Shown piece after piece: positions 21,051 to 32,689 of a DNA stretch of 64,000 nucleotides (within the stretch, counting starts at the first letter, position 1; each line of letters starts with the position of its first letter). Made by a program: the position numbers and the translations under genes. The notes beneath the pieces were generated by a model. That model ran no database searches, was not told where the DNA came from, and saw only the letters and a program-made list of their open reading frames with translations. The stretch is from positions 310,001-374,000 of the forward strand of contig JACEFZ010002092.1 in NCBI GenBank assembly GCA_014155875.1. The letters are read 5' to 3'. The stretch comes from Cepaea nemoralis (lineage: Eukaryota > Mollusca > Gastropoda > Stylommatophora > Helicidae).

Positions 21051-22679
21051 CATGAAGAACTTTGCATTTCATGTCCTCATATGTTGCCTTTATGAAGTTC
21101 ATAATCTTCTGATGGATGAAATTGTTACTTAATCATTTCCTAAGAGTTCAGGTGATTCGAGATGAGTCAAGAATGAATGTCACTCGTGACAGTCCTATAC
21201 ATACTTTCCTAATCTTCAATAGCCAGTAAAAAGTCCCAATACTAATGGTACCAGTTTCTGTCTGATGATGTGTCCTGGCCTGTCCTCGGAGTGGGGAGTG
21301 TCGACTAGGCCCTATAGCCACTCCCTGGGACACCATTCTCTCCAGGCCATGATGGTGTATCTGTTCTCCCACACTGTACACATGTTCCCAAAGGGCCCTG
21401 ACCACATCTGCCTGCGCGTGCACCAATACTCCACCCAATGGTGCAGATCCAGTCAACCTGTCTGCTTGTTTGTTTCAAACCACATCAGCATGTTCTGGGG
21501 AAAAGATCCAACATATGCTCTCTTTTTAAAATGTTTAATTGAATCATGCCACTGTGCATGAAGCATGTCTGTCTGCACACTTCTCAGTCTGCTCAATGAG
21601 TCCGTCACAATCACATGTGTGCTGTTTGTCCTCTGGCTAGAGGAGCGCTGTGACTGCCTCCATCTCCACTCTCTGACTAGATGTCATGGGATTATATGCC
21701 AGGCTCTCCTGCACTAAACACCATCCATTAACCTTCGCTACAAACCCTCAGGCACTTCCTTTGGCTCTTAGCACAGAGCTATTTGTGTAAATGATTACAT
21801 CACCTTAGTGTGAATTGTCGTTAATCAGTTGTTGCACCACTCATTCAGTGCAGCCTGCTGGCCAATCCCTGCATTCCTGGTCTAATGTGACATGGACTAT
21901 TCCTGAGGGCATTCACACTCACTCCTCTTTTCAAGCATGTACACTTCTCTGACTGCATCCTTTACATGAGCCATTCATGATTTTCCTCTTACCAGCCTGT
22001 GGCCCTTAACTGTGTCCATGGTTTTATGTAGGGGTGCTTCTTGTCTGCGGCCACTCAGAGATATGTCTTAGCTTACTGCATCTTGAGCCTGCCTGCAATC
22101 AGGGGACAAAGCTAGGATGTAATACATACACACTACCTTGTGCATCCTAGGATCATCTACATAGCTTCATCCTGTATTTCTCTAGTTTCACCAGCTCATT
22201 CTTTGACACTGTGAGCAGTCTCAATCTACACTCAATAACTCAGAGAATTAGATGCTGATAGTTTGAACAACATTCTTTGCGCTATGTCCACTGCAATCTT
22301 CAGCGCACCAATATCCTTCTTAGATCTCATAAGAACTTTTTCTTCATAATCCCTGAATGACAGTATTCTGTCGAAGATGATTCCTAGGTATCTCAGTCTA
22401 CTTTCTGTTGTAACATTTCTGCCATTTATTGTAAGACCTGGGACATTAGCCTTAACAATCATATTGCCCTGAGGGCAGCATAACACAGAAGCCTTAACTG
22501 GGTTAATGACACCACCCATCTCTGTACACCAGTCAATGACTTTGTTTATTATCTTCTGCAACTCTTGCGCTATTTGCATCCTGTCTCTTCCACAGCTATA
22601 TGCAAAGACATCATCTGCAAATGTCAGTACCCTTCCAACCCCTTGTGTTTCAATGTTTCCAATCTTGCTTGTGTAAACA

Positions 22680-23585
22680 AGGTGGGTGTGGGTGGGGGAT
22701 ATGTGTGTGGTGTGTGGGTGGGGGTATTGTGTGGTGTGTGGGTGGGGGATATGTGTGTTGTGTGTGGGTGGGGGATATGTGGGTGGGGAATATTGTGTGG
22801 GTGGGAGATGTGTATCATGTGTGGGTGGGGGATATGTGTATGGTGGGGGTGGGGGTTAGGGCATGTGTGGGTGGGTGGGGGATGTATGTGTGGGTGGTGG
22901 GCTGTGTGCGAGTGGATTGGGGGTGTATAGATGGGTAGGGAGATGTGTGTGTGGGTAGGGAGATGTGTGTTGGTGGGGATGTGTGTGTATGGGTTGGGGA
23001 TGTGTGAGAGGATGATGGATGTGTTAGTGGGTGCAGGTGTGGGTTAGGGCATGTGTGGGTGGGTGGTGGATGTATGTGTGGGTGGTGGGCTGTGTGTGAG
23101 TGGATTGGGGATGTATAGATGGGTAGGGAGATGTGTGTGTGTGTGGGTAGGGAGATGTGTGTTGGTGGGGATGTGTGTGTATGGGTTGGGGATGTGTGAG
23201 TGGATGATGGATGTGTTAGTGGGTGCAGGATGTGTGGGTTGGTGGGGGATGTGTGTGTGGGTGGGGGATGTGTGTGTGGGTGGGGAATGTGTGGTCAAGG
23301 GAGGTGTGGTTGGGGGATGGGTGATTGGGGGTGTGGGTGGGTAGAGGATGTGTGTGGGGGTGGGTTAGGATGTGTATGTGGGTGGGTGCATGATGTTTGT
23401 ATGGGTGGGTGAGTGTATATGGGTTGGGGGAATGGGTGGGGGCAGTATGTGTGGGTGGGGGATGTGTGTGGGAGGGGGATGGGTCAGTTGGTGGGATATG
23501 TATGTGTCCCTGGGTGCATGTGTGGGTGGGGGTGTGTGTGTGTGGGGGTGTGTGTGTGTGGGTAGGGGGATGTGTGAGTGGATGG
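22680..23585 (+). repeat. G-rich VNTR (gtgtgtgggtggggga-type)
   Basis: Units of 16-30 bases on the theme gatgtgtgtgtgggtggggg, with longer units such as gggttggggatgtgtgag. A ~180-base block (ttagggcatgtgtgggtgg onward) at about 22855-23035 is repeated at about 23044-23240. Runs of four or more G are frequent, giving G-quadruplex potential on the plus strand. Open frames on both strands are low-complexity artefacts. Confidence 0.9.
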
Positions 23586-23776
23586 GAGATGTGCCTCATA
23601 ACCTGGTAATTTGCATTGTTTATGTTTACAACATGTATTTGACTATGTTTTTTTTTTCCTATGTGAATGTATAATGCACTATTGATGAACGAAAGATGAG
23701 TGATTGGAAGGGCTGAATGTAAGACGGGCCTGCATGCCCAATTTGTGATCTTTTAAAATAACGTTGAATTGAATTG
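22680..23776 (+). mobile_element. VNTR composite element, copy 1 (SVA-like layout)
   Basis: An insertion in LINE-A made of a G-rich VNTR (22680-23585) followed by a ~190-base unique 3' segment (23586-23776). The 3' segment is shared with the copy at 50787-51040: both contain ttatgtttacaac, gaaagatgagtgattg and gtaagacgggcctgc, then ttttaaaata. The copy ends in (GAATT)n, as a retrotransposon with a short tandem tail would. Aaaca is present at 22675-22679 and 23777-23781. No protein is encoded, so if mobile it depends on another element. Confidence 0.75.
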
Positions 23777-23960
23777 AAACATCGAACAGCACAAGCAATA
23801 TTGCAGTTCAATGCAAGCCTCTGGGGTCCATGAACCTAGACAGAGAGCAATCCTACGAGAGTGCAGAGTAACTGCTTTCTAAATTACTAAACAGAGACTA
23901 ACACCCATCTCCATAAGAAATCATATCTGACTCTGTTATATGTGTCCTCAAAATCCAGTA

Positions 23961-25040
23961 CTTTGTTCATCTTTGTCATTTCCTGGTGTGCAGCACTGGT
24001 TCACATTTATATTTACTTTTTTTAAAAACCACTCTAAGTGTTGTTGCTATTATTCTAGAACAACTGCTTTCCATCATGTTTGTGCTTTCTCTGCCACAAT
24101 AGCACTACGGTCACTCTTTCAATGTGAAAGGCATTTTCATTTGTTACGACCCAAGAAAAGCACTGTTTCACCCATTGTTTAGAAGCTTTTGACCTGCTCC
24201 ATTCCATCTTGCTTTGCATAATCCGAAAATGCTAACCTTATATTATTTCAGTTAACCTACTTCCTGCACTATCATTTCTGCCACATAACGTGCAGACATG
24301 ATGATGATGGATAGTTAGTATCGGGAAAAACCGATTGGAAAACCCACGCACAGAAACCAGTGCGCACCAACGTGAACAAGACAGTGATGTGTTTTGACAA
24401 CAGCAGACTGGGAAACAACATGGACAGGAGAAGCATGTTCTTGATGATCGTGGCACGAATTGTGGTAGCTGGGAGCTAACTGGTATGAACCCAGGGATGG
24501 AACGATAGTAAGCGTTGACAAAAGAGAAGAGCATCATGCATCTGTAAAGAATCGAGGACACGCCCTAGACGGGAAGAGAAATAACAGAAAGACAGACGGG
24601 TTGAGTTCAAGGTAATGATCAGCTGTATATGTAAATCATGACTATGGCCGCCAGTGTTATAGATTAGTCATTCAAATCCATATAGTTTGTGCTCATATAG
24701 TTCGGATGCCAACCTGGTCATAACAGGCACTCTGAAAGAGGCAACGACAGATTATGTGATATTAACTTTGTAAGAAGATGCCTAATAAAACGGCATTTAA
24801 CTGTAAGAGCCACGCGTCAAGATTCATTATGTTCCAGTTCACACCTTTCTCTCCAGTTCTTGATCGTTGTTACTGTTATTGGAAAGGTTGAGCCTATGTT
24901 CTTCATTACCAACATGTTTGTTGTTACACATAATGATACGTCAAGAAGGAGGACCAACAGCATGCTGGCAATTTCCAATACATTTATAGTTCTATCATGC
25001 AAGTGTCAAATCTTGATATTTTCATAGGTGAAAAAAAGTA
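23961..25040. other. Non-coding stretch, element boundaries unclear
   Basis: Probably includes further decayed LINE-A RT upstream of motif A up to about 24180, but I could not align it with confidence. Between 24300 and 25040 nothing is recognised. Confidence 0.35.
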
Positions 25041-25245
25041 ACTCCGCGATCCAGACTTATGGTGTTGCTATATCAGGACTTGCTACATCGTGTCGGTTTT
25101 TTATGAAATGGTACGGGTCCGGTCATTCAGAAAGCAATGGCAAACTACTTAATGCAAACTTGCCAGGAATCATAAACAGCCAAAAAATGGTGGGGTTGAC
25201 TGCTACGTCCTGTAAAGGCAAGCAACTAACTTTAACATCAGGATT
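25040..25245 (+). mobile_element. SINE copy (sense), diverged
   Basis: Plus-strand copy of the SINE at 17935-18177. The shared parts are ggtcattcagaaagcaatgg, caaactacttaatg, aacttgcca, ggggttgactgct and gtcctgtaaaggcaagcaac. The head (25040-25120) is strongly diverged, and no clean target duplication was identified. Confidence 0.7.
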
Positions 25246-25669
25246 AATGCTAAAAGTTCAGAAGAGAGTAGAGAAACTGGATCTGATGGCCACAGTTGTG
25301 GTTCTCTACAGCTATAAAGCTCTTTGCTGCAAGGACTAACTGAGGCCTGAGGCTAGAACAAGAATTATTCCATGTTATGTAGGACTAGTTTTAACATATC
25401 TATGAATCAGGCACAATTAGGAAAAATCATATCAAGCAACAACAACAAAATTCCCCTGGGGACTCAGAAATGTGGTTTTACAAAAGAAAGCCGAATTTTG
25501 AAGAAGCTAAAATGCAAAGACAACATATCATAAAGAGACCAGTCATTGTTTCTTGGTCACTTTAACTTTATGAGAAGAGAAAACGGTAACCTGGAACCTG
25601 GAACATGCTGTGCCAACTATAACAATTTCTAGTAATGTCAGTTGTCTGCCTTTGTGAGCGGGGGGTGGC

Positions 25670-25685
25670 GGATGGGGGTGGTGTG

Positions 25686-25719
<34 letters not shown>

Positions 25720-25800
25720 GGGGGGGGTTTGTGTGGGTGTGGGTGGGTGGATGGGTGAGTGTGTGTGTGTGTGCACGTGCGTGCGTGTGTGTGTGTAGGT
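25670..25800. repeat. (GT)n / G-rich simple sequence
   Basis: Mixed gtgtgt and ggggg runs, about 130 bases. It is similar in composition to the VNTRs but without the shared 3' segment, so it is not called a third copy. Confidence 0.9.
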
Positions 25801-26192
25801 GGAAGCGTTTTTTGCAGAAAATGTTCAACGACCATCCAGTGGCTTCCCGTTTGTAACCATGCTTGCTTATGACCTCAAAAGAAAACAACATGGCACACGC
25901 GACGGGAAACCACTCTAATAAATTCAGAAGTGTTCTGTCTGCTAGGCTGCAAGCGTCTGTCGCTTAAAACTTTATTCTGTTGAAGTTATTAACTTTTTAT
26001 GATGTATGGTAAGCTAATGTTGTTTTTAATTCATGTTTCTTTTTGTCTCTTACTGTTTAATGCATTTTTGAATTCTGCGTTCAATTTTACATATACTTGA
26101 AGAGTTTCAACATTTACCTCCTTTTACTGTGTTCGGGAGAAAATATTCAGCACAGCCATGAAAAGAGATCGTGCAATCATTACTCAAAATTC

Positions 26193-26203
26193 AAAATGGC
26201 GGC
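26193..26203 (+). promoter_or_regulatory. Possible YY1-type site (aaaatggcggc)
   Basis: The 11 bases match the classic animal YY1 core, often near transcription starts of housekeeping genes. It is an isolated match followed by ggcgcc in otherwise AT-rich sequence. It could mark a promoter (the unseen 5' end of PIGV would be upstream of 17.6 kb), but that is speculation. Confidence 0.2.
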
Positions 26204-27002
26204 GCCCTGACTATACTAATTACTATATTGAACCTGTATTTATTTATAATTAAAACTAGCAATTTAACCATTAAAATTAAACAGCATACAAGTTTCATTT
26301 GTAACAGTAATTTATCTGTGTACTTATATAATTTTTCAGCATCTCACATGACTGAAAATAATTTTGAAAGCCAGTTTTCAGACCCTTCTGTAAACCTGTA
26401 AGTAGTTAGTGTAAGGAGTACTAGTATTTTTTTTCTTAGCAGCACAGCAGTACATAATTATTTACATTTAAATAAAATACTGTGAAATAAGTTATGTTTT
26501 TTAAAAAAAGAGTTAGTATTTAATTACTAATTGCTCACTTTTAGATATGGAACAGTGTAATTATAGAGCAGAAGTAGAAATCAATTATTAGCAAAAGTGA
26601 CATTGTAAATTATGCTGCAGTTACACTTATGTACTTACATTAATGCATGATATTTAATCAACAAAAGAAAGATGTTGCAATGCAGTGGGTAGATTAAGAC
26701 AATGTGAGTATGTTTTCATGAATTGTTCTTTCACTAACGACGAACATTTCACATGACATTTAATTAATATAAATGGGCAGCTAATTTTAACTGTTAAGTA
26801 GATCACAGCACACCCTAACGAAAAGTCTTAAAAGTCAAGTGCATTTTGCCAGGTCTGTTAGCAATGTGACAGACTTTTAATGAATAATAAACAATTGGTG
26901 GCGATTTTACGTTAATTAGGTCAAGGCACATCCTATCGAAAAATAGATAATACGCGAAGTTAGGCCTCGCCACCCCGGATGCAAAGATATATGCTACTAT
27001 GT

Positions 27003-27265
27003 TCATCTCATCTCATCATGTTCCTCTTGTCCTTGCGGTGTCGAGGTGAAGTATAAACAGTGGGAGAGTGCCCCCTTATAGGCTTCATGTATCGATATTC
27101 CCATGGACTCAGTTATTCTCTGCGTCCATCGTTTACGTGGTCGGCATCTTCCTCTGCTTCCCTCTGGTCTGTACATTAATGCTTGTTGTGGTATACTGTT
27201 AGTTGGTAACCTACTTGCATGGCCAAACCATTTGACTTGCCGCCTTCTAATAAAATCTAGTGCCG
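27003..27265 (-). mobile_element. LINE-G relic, C-terminal end
   Basis: The minus strand encodes LDFIRRRQVKWFGHASRLP and, after a short gap, ALMYRPEGSRGRCRPRKRW then ITESMGISIHEA: the FGHASR and GRxRPRKRW tail motifs of non-LTR polyproteins. The 3' end cacctcgacaccgcaagg continues into a (GATGA)n tail. The same 3' end is seen at 28801-28868. Confidence 0.8.
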
Positions 27266-28229
27266 GACTTTAATCCGGATTTCTTCATTTTTGATCTTAT
27301 TTTAGCTACAATGTTGTCCGTTTAAAAATAAACAAGCCACATTTTAGAAGGCAGAATTTCTCAGCTCCCAATTTATTGGGTCACGATTAGAACCACCTCA
27401 TTTACTTAGATCCCTTTGCACTTCCTGGTTGTAGATCAGGACACAAAACCATTAATAACTCCGCTTAAAATTAACTTACAGTCTTCATTGAAATACCGTT
27501 GGATTTGTCTTGTCAAGCTGTATCCAACTGTCATGGTTTCATAAGTAAACACCCAAATGTTAAATATTGTCTATATATGCTACTAATTTCTGATGGGAAA
27601 GAAGAAGAAAAAAAAACAACGAGAAAAGGTTCTTTACATTTAGTCATTTACATCATTTTGTTTGTGTCACAGCGCGGAAAGGTATCAGCGCATGAACTGA
27701 TAATAATATACCCTAAATATAATTATTGTATTATTATAATACAATAATTGATAAATAATTAATTTAAATAATTCCAATTGTAATTCAAATTGTAATTGTT
27801 GTTGAATGTTGTGTTGTGTACATCGCAAGATGTGGAGAAACTATTGTTCGCCTGCGTCTGTCAGAAAGACACTTGATGATAATGCTGAACGTTAGCTAAG
27901 AAATAATGACTTATGTAACACACCAAACAACCTCCCCAACAAAACAGTTCACCTGTAAAATCAAAATAAAAACTCTGGAAGAGAAAGCGAAAGTAGCAAT
28001 CCGTGATTCATTTATGTCCATTATGACAGGATACTCTTCTGTTTGTGAAACACAAACAGTGGCTGGTGGATATTTCGGTTTTGCTAATGATTCGCTTGTG
28101 CTTTATTGATTGCTTCTAAAGGCTTTAGTAACGCTTTGATGAGGTTACACGTGTAGAAATAATTATCAATTTGGAAAATGTAAACATCGGAAGTAAAGAT
28201 ATGACAATAATTTTTTTTTTAAAACCATA
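27266..28229. other. AT-rich non-coding stretch
   Basis: No gene or element recognised. Includes a near-perfect palindrome at 27721-27749. Confidence 0.4.
27721..27749. other. Palindrome, 13-bp arms
   Basis: Aattattgtatta, a three-base loop tta, then taatacaataatt: perfect 13-base arms that could extrude as a cruciform. It may be incidental in AT-rich DNA. Confidence 0.8.
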
Positions 28230-28752
28230 TATGAAAAACATTCTGACCAATAAAAAGATGTCAATTGAAACGAGAAAAAAAGTGTTGAGGAGATACATAG
28301 AGCCTGTTCTTTTGTATGGATGTGAAACTTGGACAAAGAGCAGTCAAGCTGAAAAGCATCTGATGGCTGCAGAAATGTGGTTTCTGAGGAAAATGCAAAG
28401 AATACCATGGACAGACAGAAAAACCAATGACCAAGTACTACAGGAGACAAATGAACATCGTAAACTGATGAGAGAAATTAGACGTAGACAGTCAAAATTT
28501 TTTGGACATGTTATGAGAAGAAATGAATTGGAGAACTTAGTGACAACTGACAAGATCGAAGGGAACAGACCAAGAGGAAGACCGAGAGGAAAATACCTGG
28601 ATGGCTTGGCCACATGGCATGGCCGAGCATGGCATGGCAGGAGCTGCCTGTTATTGAACACTGAGCTGATCCACGACACTGGTGATCGAGTGAAATGGCG
28701 AGTCATGACCGCCCACGCTTTCCGGCATGGCACATGATTGATTGATTTATAT
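28230..28752 (+). pseudogene. Truncated LINE, RT thumb and C-terminal tail
   Basis: Plus-strand 5'-truncated LINE of the RTE/CR1-like group, with an open frame of 188 codons at 28171-28737 whose first part is probably flank. Motifs in order: TRKKVLRRYIEPVLLYGCET; AEMWFLRKMQRIPWTDRKTN; RRRQSKFFGHVMRRNELENL; TTDKIEGNRPRGRPRGKYLD; WRVMTAHAFRHGT. It ends in a (TGAT)n tail at 28735-28748. The catalytic RT motifs lie upstream of the truncation, so it is non-functional, though the remaining frame has no stop. Confidence 0.88.
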
Positions 28753-28800
28753 TGGCAACAAAAGGCAGCCGTAAGAATTGATAATCAAATGGGAATTTAT

Positions 28801-28868
28801 TCCCATCTCATCTCATCTCATCATGTTCCTCTTGTAGTTGTACCTTGCGGTGTCGAGGTGAAGTATTA
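28801..28868 (-). mobile_element. LINE-G 3' end fragment
   Basis: Tctcatctcatcatgttcctcttg followed by ccttgcggtgtcgaggtgaa matches the 3' end of the relic at 27003. It is a short, 5'-truncated copy with a (TGAGA)n tail in minus orientation. Confidence 0.75.
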
Positions 28869-28924
28869 ACATATTAAATATGGTTCAACCCCTACACTAG
28901 TCAGTTGGACTAACATGTTCACCT

Positions 28925-30171
28925 CTCGCCCTTGACTTGGGGACGTAAATTACAAGTGCTTAAGAAGTCCGAGTGGGTTCGCCTGATGGCAAGGGCCACT
29001 GGTAACAGGGAAAAACTAATCCAGGCGCAAAAATCAGTCCAGGGCACTAGAAGTAGACGAGGGTCTGGTCCTTTCTGTTTTGGAGTATGCGATGGCGATC
29101 CTGACTCTCAGCCATAAGACATAAGCAGATAGAAAGGATGGAAATGATACAGAATGAAGCCATGCACATTATTCTTGGATGTACAAGAGACACAGCATGC
29201 AGGGCGATGCGCTACCTTCTTGATTTTCCAACCATGGGGGAAGAATAAAATGTTGCCAAGCACATGCCTATCTCAGAGTCAACGCAAACACACAACATCC
29301 ACTGCATAGTGGGATTAAGAAGGTAAAGGGCAGCAGGTTAAAAAAAGGAAAGTCGTGGATGAGTCAAACCGAAGACATTCTTCAGCAGGTGTGTTCACTT
29401 GAGGACTTAGAACCTGGCGAGGAGTGGGTACAAGTGCCAACAGAGTTCTGTACACCCTTTTCAGTGTGCATCCAACTAGACAGGAAATGCAGACCAGAAA
29501 ATCCAGCTGCTGTGGAGGCGGAAGTACAGGCTCTGATCTTTGAGAATTCGTTAGAGGATGATGCTGTCGTTTACACGGATGGGTCGGTCGAACGAGGAGT
29601 GAGAACTGGCGCTTTTGCTTTGACCACAAGCAGCCTGACTATGGAAGTCATGGCAGTTAAGTAAAGCAAAAACATGGCTCGAGACACAGACATTCAATCG
29701 GGCATGTGTCCTTAGTGACTCGATGAGTATGCTCAGGATGATAGAGACGGGGTGGGTCCGAAGAGAGTGGCTGCTGTCTCTGGGGCGGTCTAGGCTGGCA
29801 AAGATTAGTTCATCTTCGTGCCAGGGCATGCGGGTGTACAAGGGAATGAGCAGACTGACAGGCTTGCAGGTAGGGCTACTGTGGAAGGCGGACGAGCCAT
29901 GGACCAGGCAGACATTCTGAATGCTCTACGAGAAGTAAGTCGTTTACGAGAACCAAGCGATGACTGGGAATCTACAACCATGGTCAGGCTGCGAGAACAG
30001 CAAGTTAAAAGAGGCGTGGCCAAACAAGAACACTACGCAGGAAGCCAAAGAAGAGTAATAAACCAACACAGAACTGGTGTCGTGAGCCGCTACAAGCTGC
30101 GGGATTTACTGAGGAGGGGATCCGAGCACTTATGGACTGAGTGGTTCGATGTGCATTGAAGATGATCTGTC

Positions 30172-30217
<46 letters not shown>

Positions 30218-30246
30218 ATAACTAACTAACTAACTAACTAACCAAC
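28925..30246 (+). mobile_element. LINE-A copy 2 (RT thumb plus RNase H), dead
   Basis: Plus-strand relic. The thumb region reads VLEYAMAILTLSHK then IERMEMIQNEAMHIILGCTR near 29080-29190, followed by RNase H with VVYTDGSVERG (29565-29595), LTMEVMAVK (29635-29660) and PGHAGVQGNEQTDRLAGRAT (29820-29880). A frameshift near 29660 and stops between thumb and RNase H inactivate it. It ends with (CTAA)n at about 30168-30246, a different tail from copy 1 (AATC), so it is a sister subfamily. Confidence 0.85.
30168..30246 (+). repeat. (CTAA)n tail of LINE-A copy 2
   Basis: About 19 tetranucleotides ctaa with one aaat interruption, directly after the LINE-A 3' end. An expanded retrotransposon tail. Confidence 0.95.
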
Positions 30247-30359
30247 TGGAAGTATAGCATCTGTGTGGCTTGCGCGAGAGTTAAAAGCTAGCGAACGCAA
30301 GGGGAAAAAATTGTGTTAGGGTTGTGTACTATCGTCGCATGTCTTCGCTCAGTTTATAA

Positions 30360-31062
30360 TGCGAATTCAGGTCCAAAGGGGGGTTCTTTAGCCAAAGCTA
30401 ATAATGGTTGACGTTTGGTGCAGGAGAGCCTGACATATGATACTACAACATTTAGCTTAAGAATGGAGGCGGAGGCGGTTAATGCAGCTTTCCGCTGGAT
30501 GGAGAATACGACACACACACACACGCACACACACATACACACACTCACGCTCGCACGCACGCACACACATACACACACACACACACATCGTGATTGTAAC
30601 TGACTCAGAAAGCATGCCGAGGAAGGTGAGGACAGGCAAGCTTCGGGCAGAGTGGCTTGCTTTGCTTCGGAGGTTACGGGTGGCAAGCATCGCCTGGATC
30701 ATTTCTCCGGGACATGCAGGTGGGCTGGGGAATGAACAGGCGGACATATTGGCTGGCTCTGCAAAACTTGGTGGAGTATTGATGCATGACAAGGCAGGCA
30801 TATTGTGGTTGCGGTCTTGTGGGAGCACATGTACACCTCAGAGGAGCAAATGGAACACCATGGTCTGGCAAGAACGAGACAGCGACGGTGACGAGGGGAT
30901 CTGGTCGACGCTCGGCGCTCAGAGGAAAGGCGAAACGGACATATAATCAGATTTCTACTGGTACTGTTGGTGTTGGAACTCTTCGCTGGCTGCTGAGGAT
31001 GGGGACGGAGCGCTTATGGGAATGCCCTGAATGCTGTGATGTCGGTTCCTAAATCAATCAAC
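30360..31062 (+). mobile_element. LINE-A copy 3 (RNase H fragment) with CA expansion
   Basis: Closely related to copy 1: LVQESLTYDTTTFSLRMEAE (30414-30475), IVIVTDSESMPRKVRTGKLR (30588-30650), SPGHAGGLGNEQADILAGSA (30705-30765) and LRWLLRMGTERLWECPECC to the end, with tail aatcaatcaa. The first aspartate region is missing. A 78-base CA-rich expansion splits the frame at 30510-30590, and another frameshift occurs near 30800. Confidence 0.87.
30510..30590. repeat. (CA)n expansion inside LINE-A RNase H
   Basis: Copy 1 has only atacatacacacatc at this point (18755-18770). Here it has grown to ~80 bases of cacacac with gcacgc and ctcacgctcgc variants. Confidence 0.9.
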
Positions 31063-31174
31063 CAGTCTACCAGGTCCATACTAGACACGACGGAATATCG
31101 GTTTGTGGACGTTACGTAAGCAACACGCGATATACTGATCACATTGTTCTGGCTGCTGAAAATGCACAAAAGGG

Positions 31175-31470
31175 TTAGTTGCATATCCCTTTCAGGACGT
31201 CGCAGTCAACACCAGCATTATGGCAAACTACTGAACGTAAAAACTTGCCTAGTACATCATCAGCAGCTGAAAAATGCTGGTGTTGACAGCGATTTCCTGT
31301 AATAGGATATGTGAAAAAAAGTTTGCCATTGCTTTCTGAACGACCGGCTCACATACACCCGTAAGTTAACAGCGCGGCGCGATCCGCTGCCGAATCTCGC
31401 AGCTGCTGTTTTCCCCACCTGGATATACGGGATTACGAACAATGTCTTTAACCCCTTAGCCAGGGATACC
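31175..31470 (-). mobile_element. SINE copy with internal inverted duplication
   Basis: Minus-strand copy of the SINE at 17935: head ggtatccctggctaaggggt near 31450-31470, body cagaaagcaatggcaaac near 31322-31340, tail gggatatgcaac at 31178-31190. Between 31222 and 31320 a second SINE 3' end, including its tail (ataggatatgtgaaaaaaa), sits in the opposite orientation, so caacaccagcat and atgctggtgttg form an inverted repeat. Confidence 0.85.
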
Positions 31471-31984
31471 ATAGTTTTCTGGGCACCTGTAAAGAGATTA
31501 TTGCTGTCCTTCCTTGCAATGACACTACTGGTCGATGATCGTAGCCATTGTCTCTACAACAAGATCCTCTGCCTATCGTGGTGTCATTTGAGACCACACC
31601 CAAAAACTACCTGTCGTCTCCTTTCAAGTGCAGTCCGTTATTTGTTCACATAGTTTCAAGCTGTCCCGTGGGGGAGGGAGTGGCTACATAGGTACTCCAT
31701 CCTGCACTAGGGTGTCCCTTAGGTTAGAAAGGAAGGACATGCCTTACTTCTCTTTTGAAGAGGATACCCCTTACCCGCCATCCCAAATACTGTATCTCGT
31801 AAACTAAAATACAGAGATAGCAGTTGCTGTAAAGCCCTTGAGGCCACTGAAGTTTATTACAAATAAACTTACATCTATTTGTGGATCCTCATATATGTAA
31901 GGACAGAAGAATAAATCATAGGAGGACACACTAAGTTGTATAATAATTGAAAGCTATAGTCACATAGGAATGAAAAATAACACA
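31471..31984. other. Non-coding stretch, no gene recognised
   Basis: Sequence between the SINE and a tandem repeat; no domain or element recognised. Confidence 0.4.
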
Positions 31985-32405
31985 TAGTGTCTCTATGAAG
32001 AGACAAATGTGCCACACTACAACGCCTCCTTGACAGGACAAATGTACAACACGACAACGCCTCATTTAAAGGACAAATGTACCACACTACAGCATCTCCC
32101 TGATGGGACAAATATACCACACGACAGCGCCTCGCTAAAGGGACAAATGTACCACACGACAGCGCCTACTTGAAGGGACTTATTTACAACACAACAGGGC
32201 CTCCTTGAATTGTCAAATGTACCACACGACAGCGCCTCTTAGAAAGGACAAATGTACCACACGACATCGCCTCCTTGAAAGGACAAATGTACCACCCGTC
32301 AGCGCCTCCTTGAAAGGACAAATGTATCACACCACTGCGCCTTGATGATGGGATAAATACATCTCACAACAGCGCCTCATTAAAAGGATAAATGTACCTC
32401 GACAC
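31985..32405. repeat. ~36-bp tandem repeat, ~12 copies
   Basis: Units on the theme ggacaaatgtaccacacgac followed by agcgcctccttgaaa repeat every 35-37 bases with moderate divergence. The last two units (about 32335-32400) are the most diverged. Confidence 0.92.
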
Positions 32406-32689
32406 ATGGCTGTAATTTTTGTCATTTTTATTGTAAGTAGTAAGCTATTTCTTAGCCCCTTTCTGGACTATCCAATGTCTGACTGCCTCATCTAGGTCAG
32501 AACTCCAACGTTTGTAACTAATATGCTTCCACCTTGGAATCTACTTTGTGGCAGCTGTCAGGATTATGATGCAGATGTTATTGTAGTTTATGTTTATGTC
32601 ATCCATTCATGGTTAGATTAGTAAATTTCGGCCAAAGGCAAGAAAGACGCATTTTGTGGTATTTGTAGAACAGAGTGGAATACAGCACA

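Larger units (their letters stand above)
21120..23960 (-). mobile_element. LINE-A copy (RT plus RNase H), split by VNTR element
   Basis: Minus-strand LINE-A relic. In coding order: motif A LDFEDTYNRVRYD near 23925-23960; VLFDV up to 23777, then after the insertion YTSKIGNIETQG from 22679; VLTFADDVFAYSCGRDR near 22585-22635 (catalytic FADD); the thumb region RLRYLGIIFDRILSF near 22350; then a decayed RNase H and the C-terminal WLLKIRK at 21150-21460. Stops and frameshifts show it is dead. The VNTR composite at 22680-23776 sits precisely between codons for VLFDV and YTSK, with aaaca shared at both junctions. Confidence 0.85.
25246..27000. other. AT-rich non-coding stretch with a GT tract
   Basis: A (GT)n/G-rich tract lies at 25670-25800. 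The remainder is AT-rich with no recognised exon or element. A CpG-bearing spot at 26190-26210 includes a YY1-type motif (separate entry). Confidence 0.4.

Noticed and set aside
22680..23585. G-rich VNTR as interstitial telomeric repeat
   Set aside because: The units are not ttaggg; they are variable 16-30-base G-rich units.
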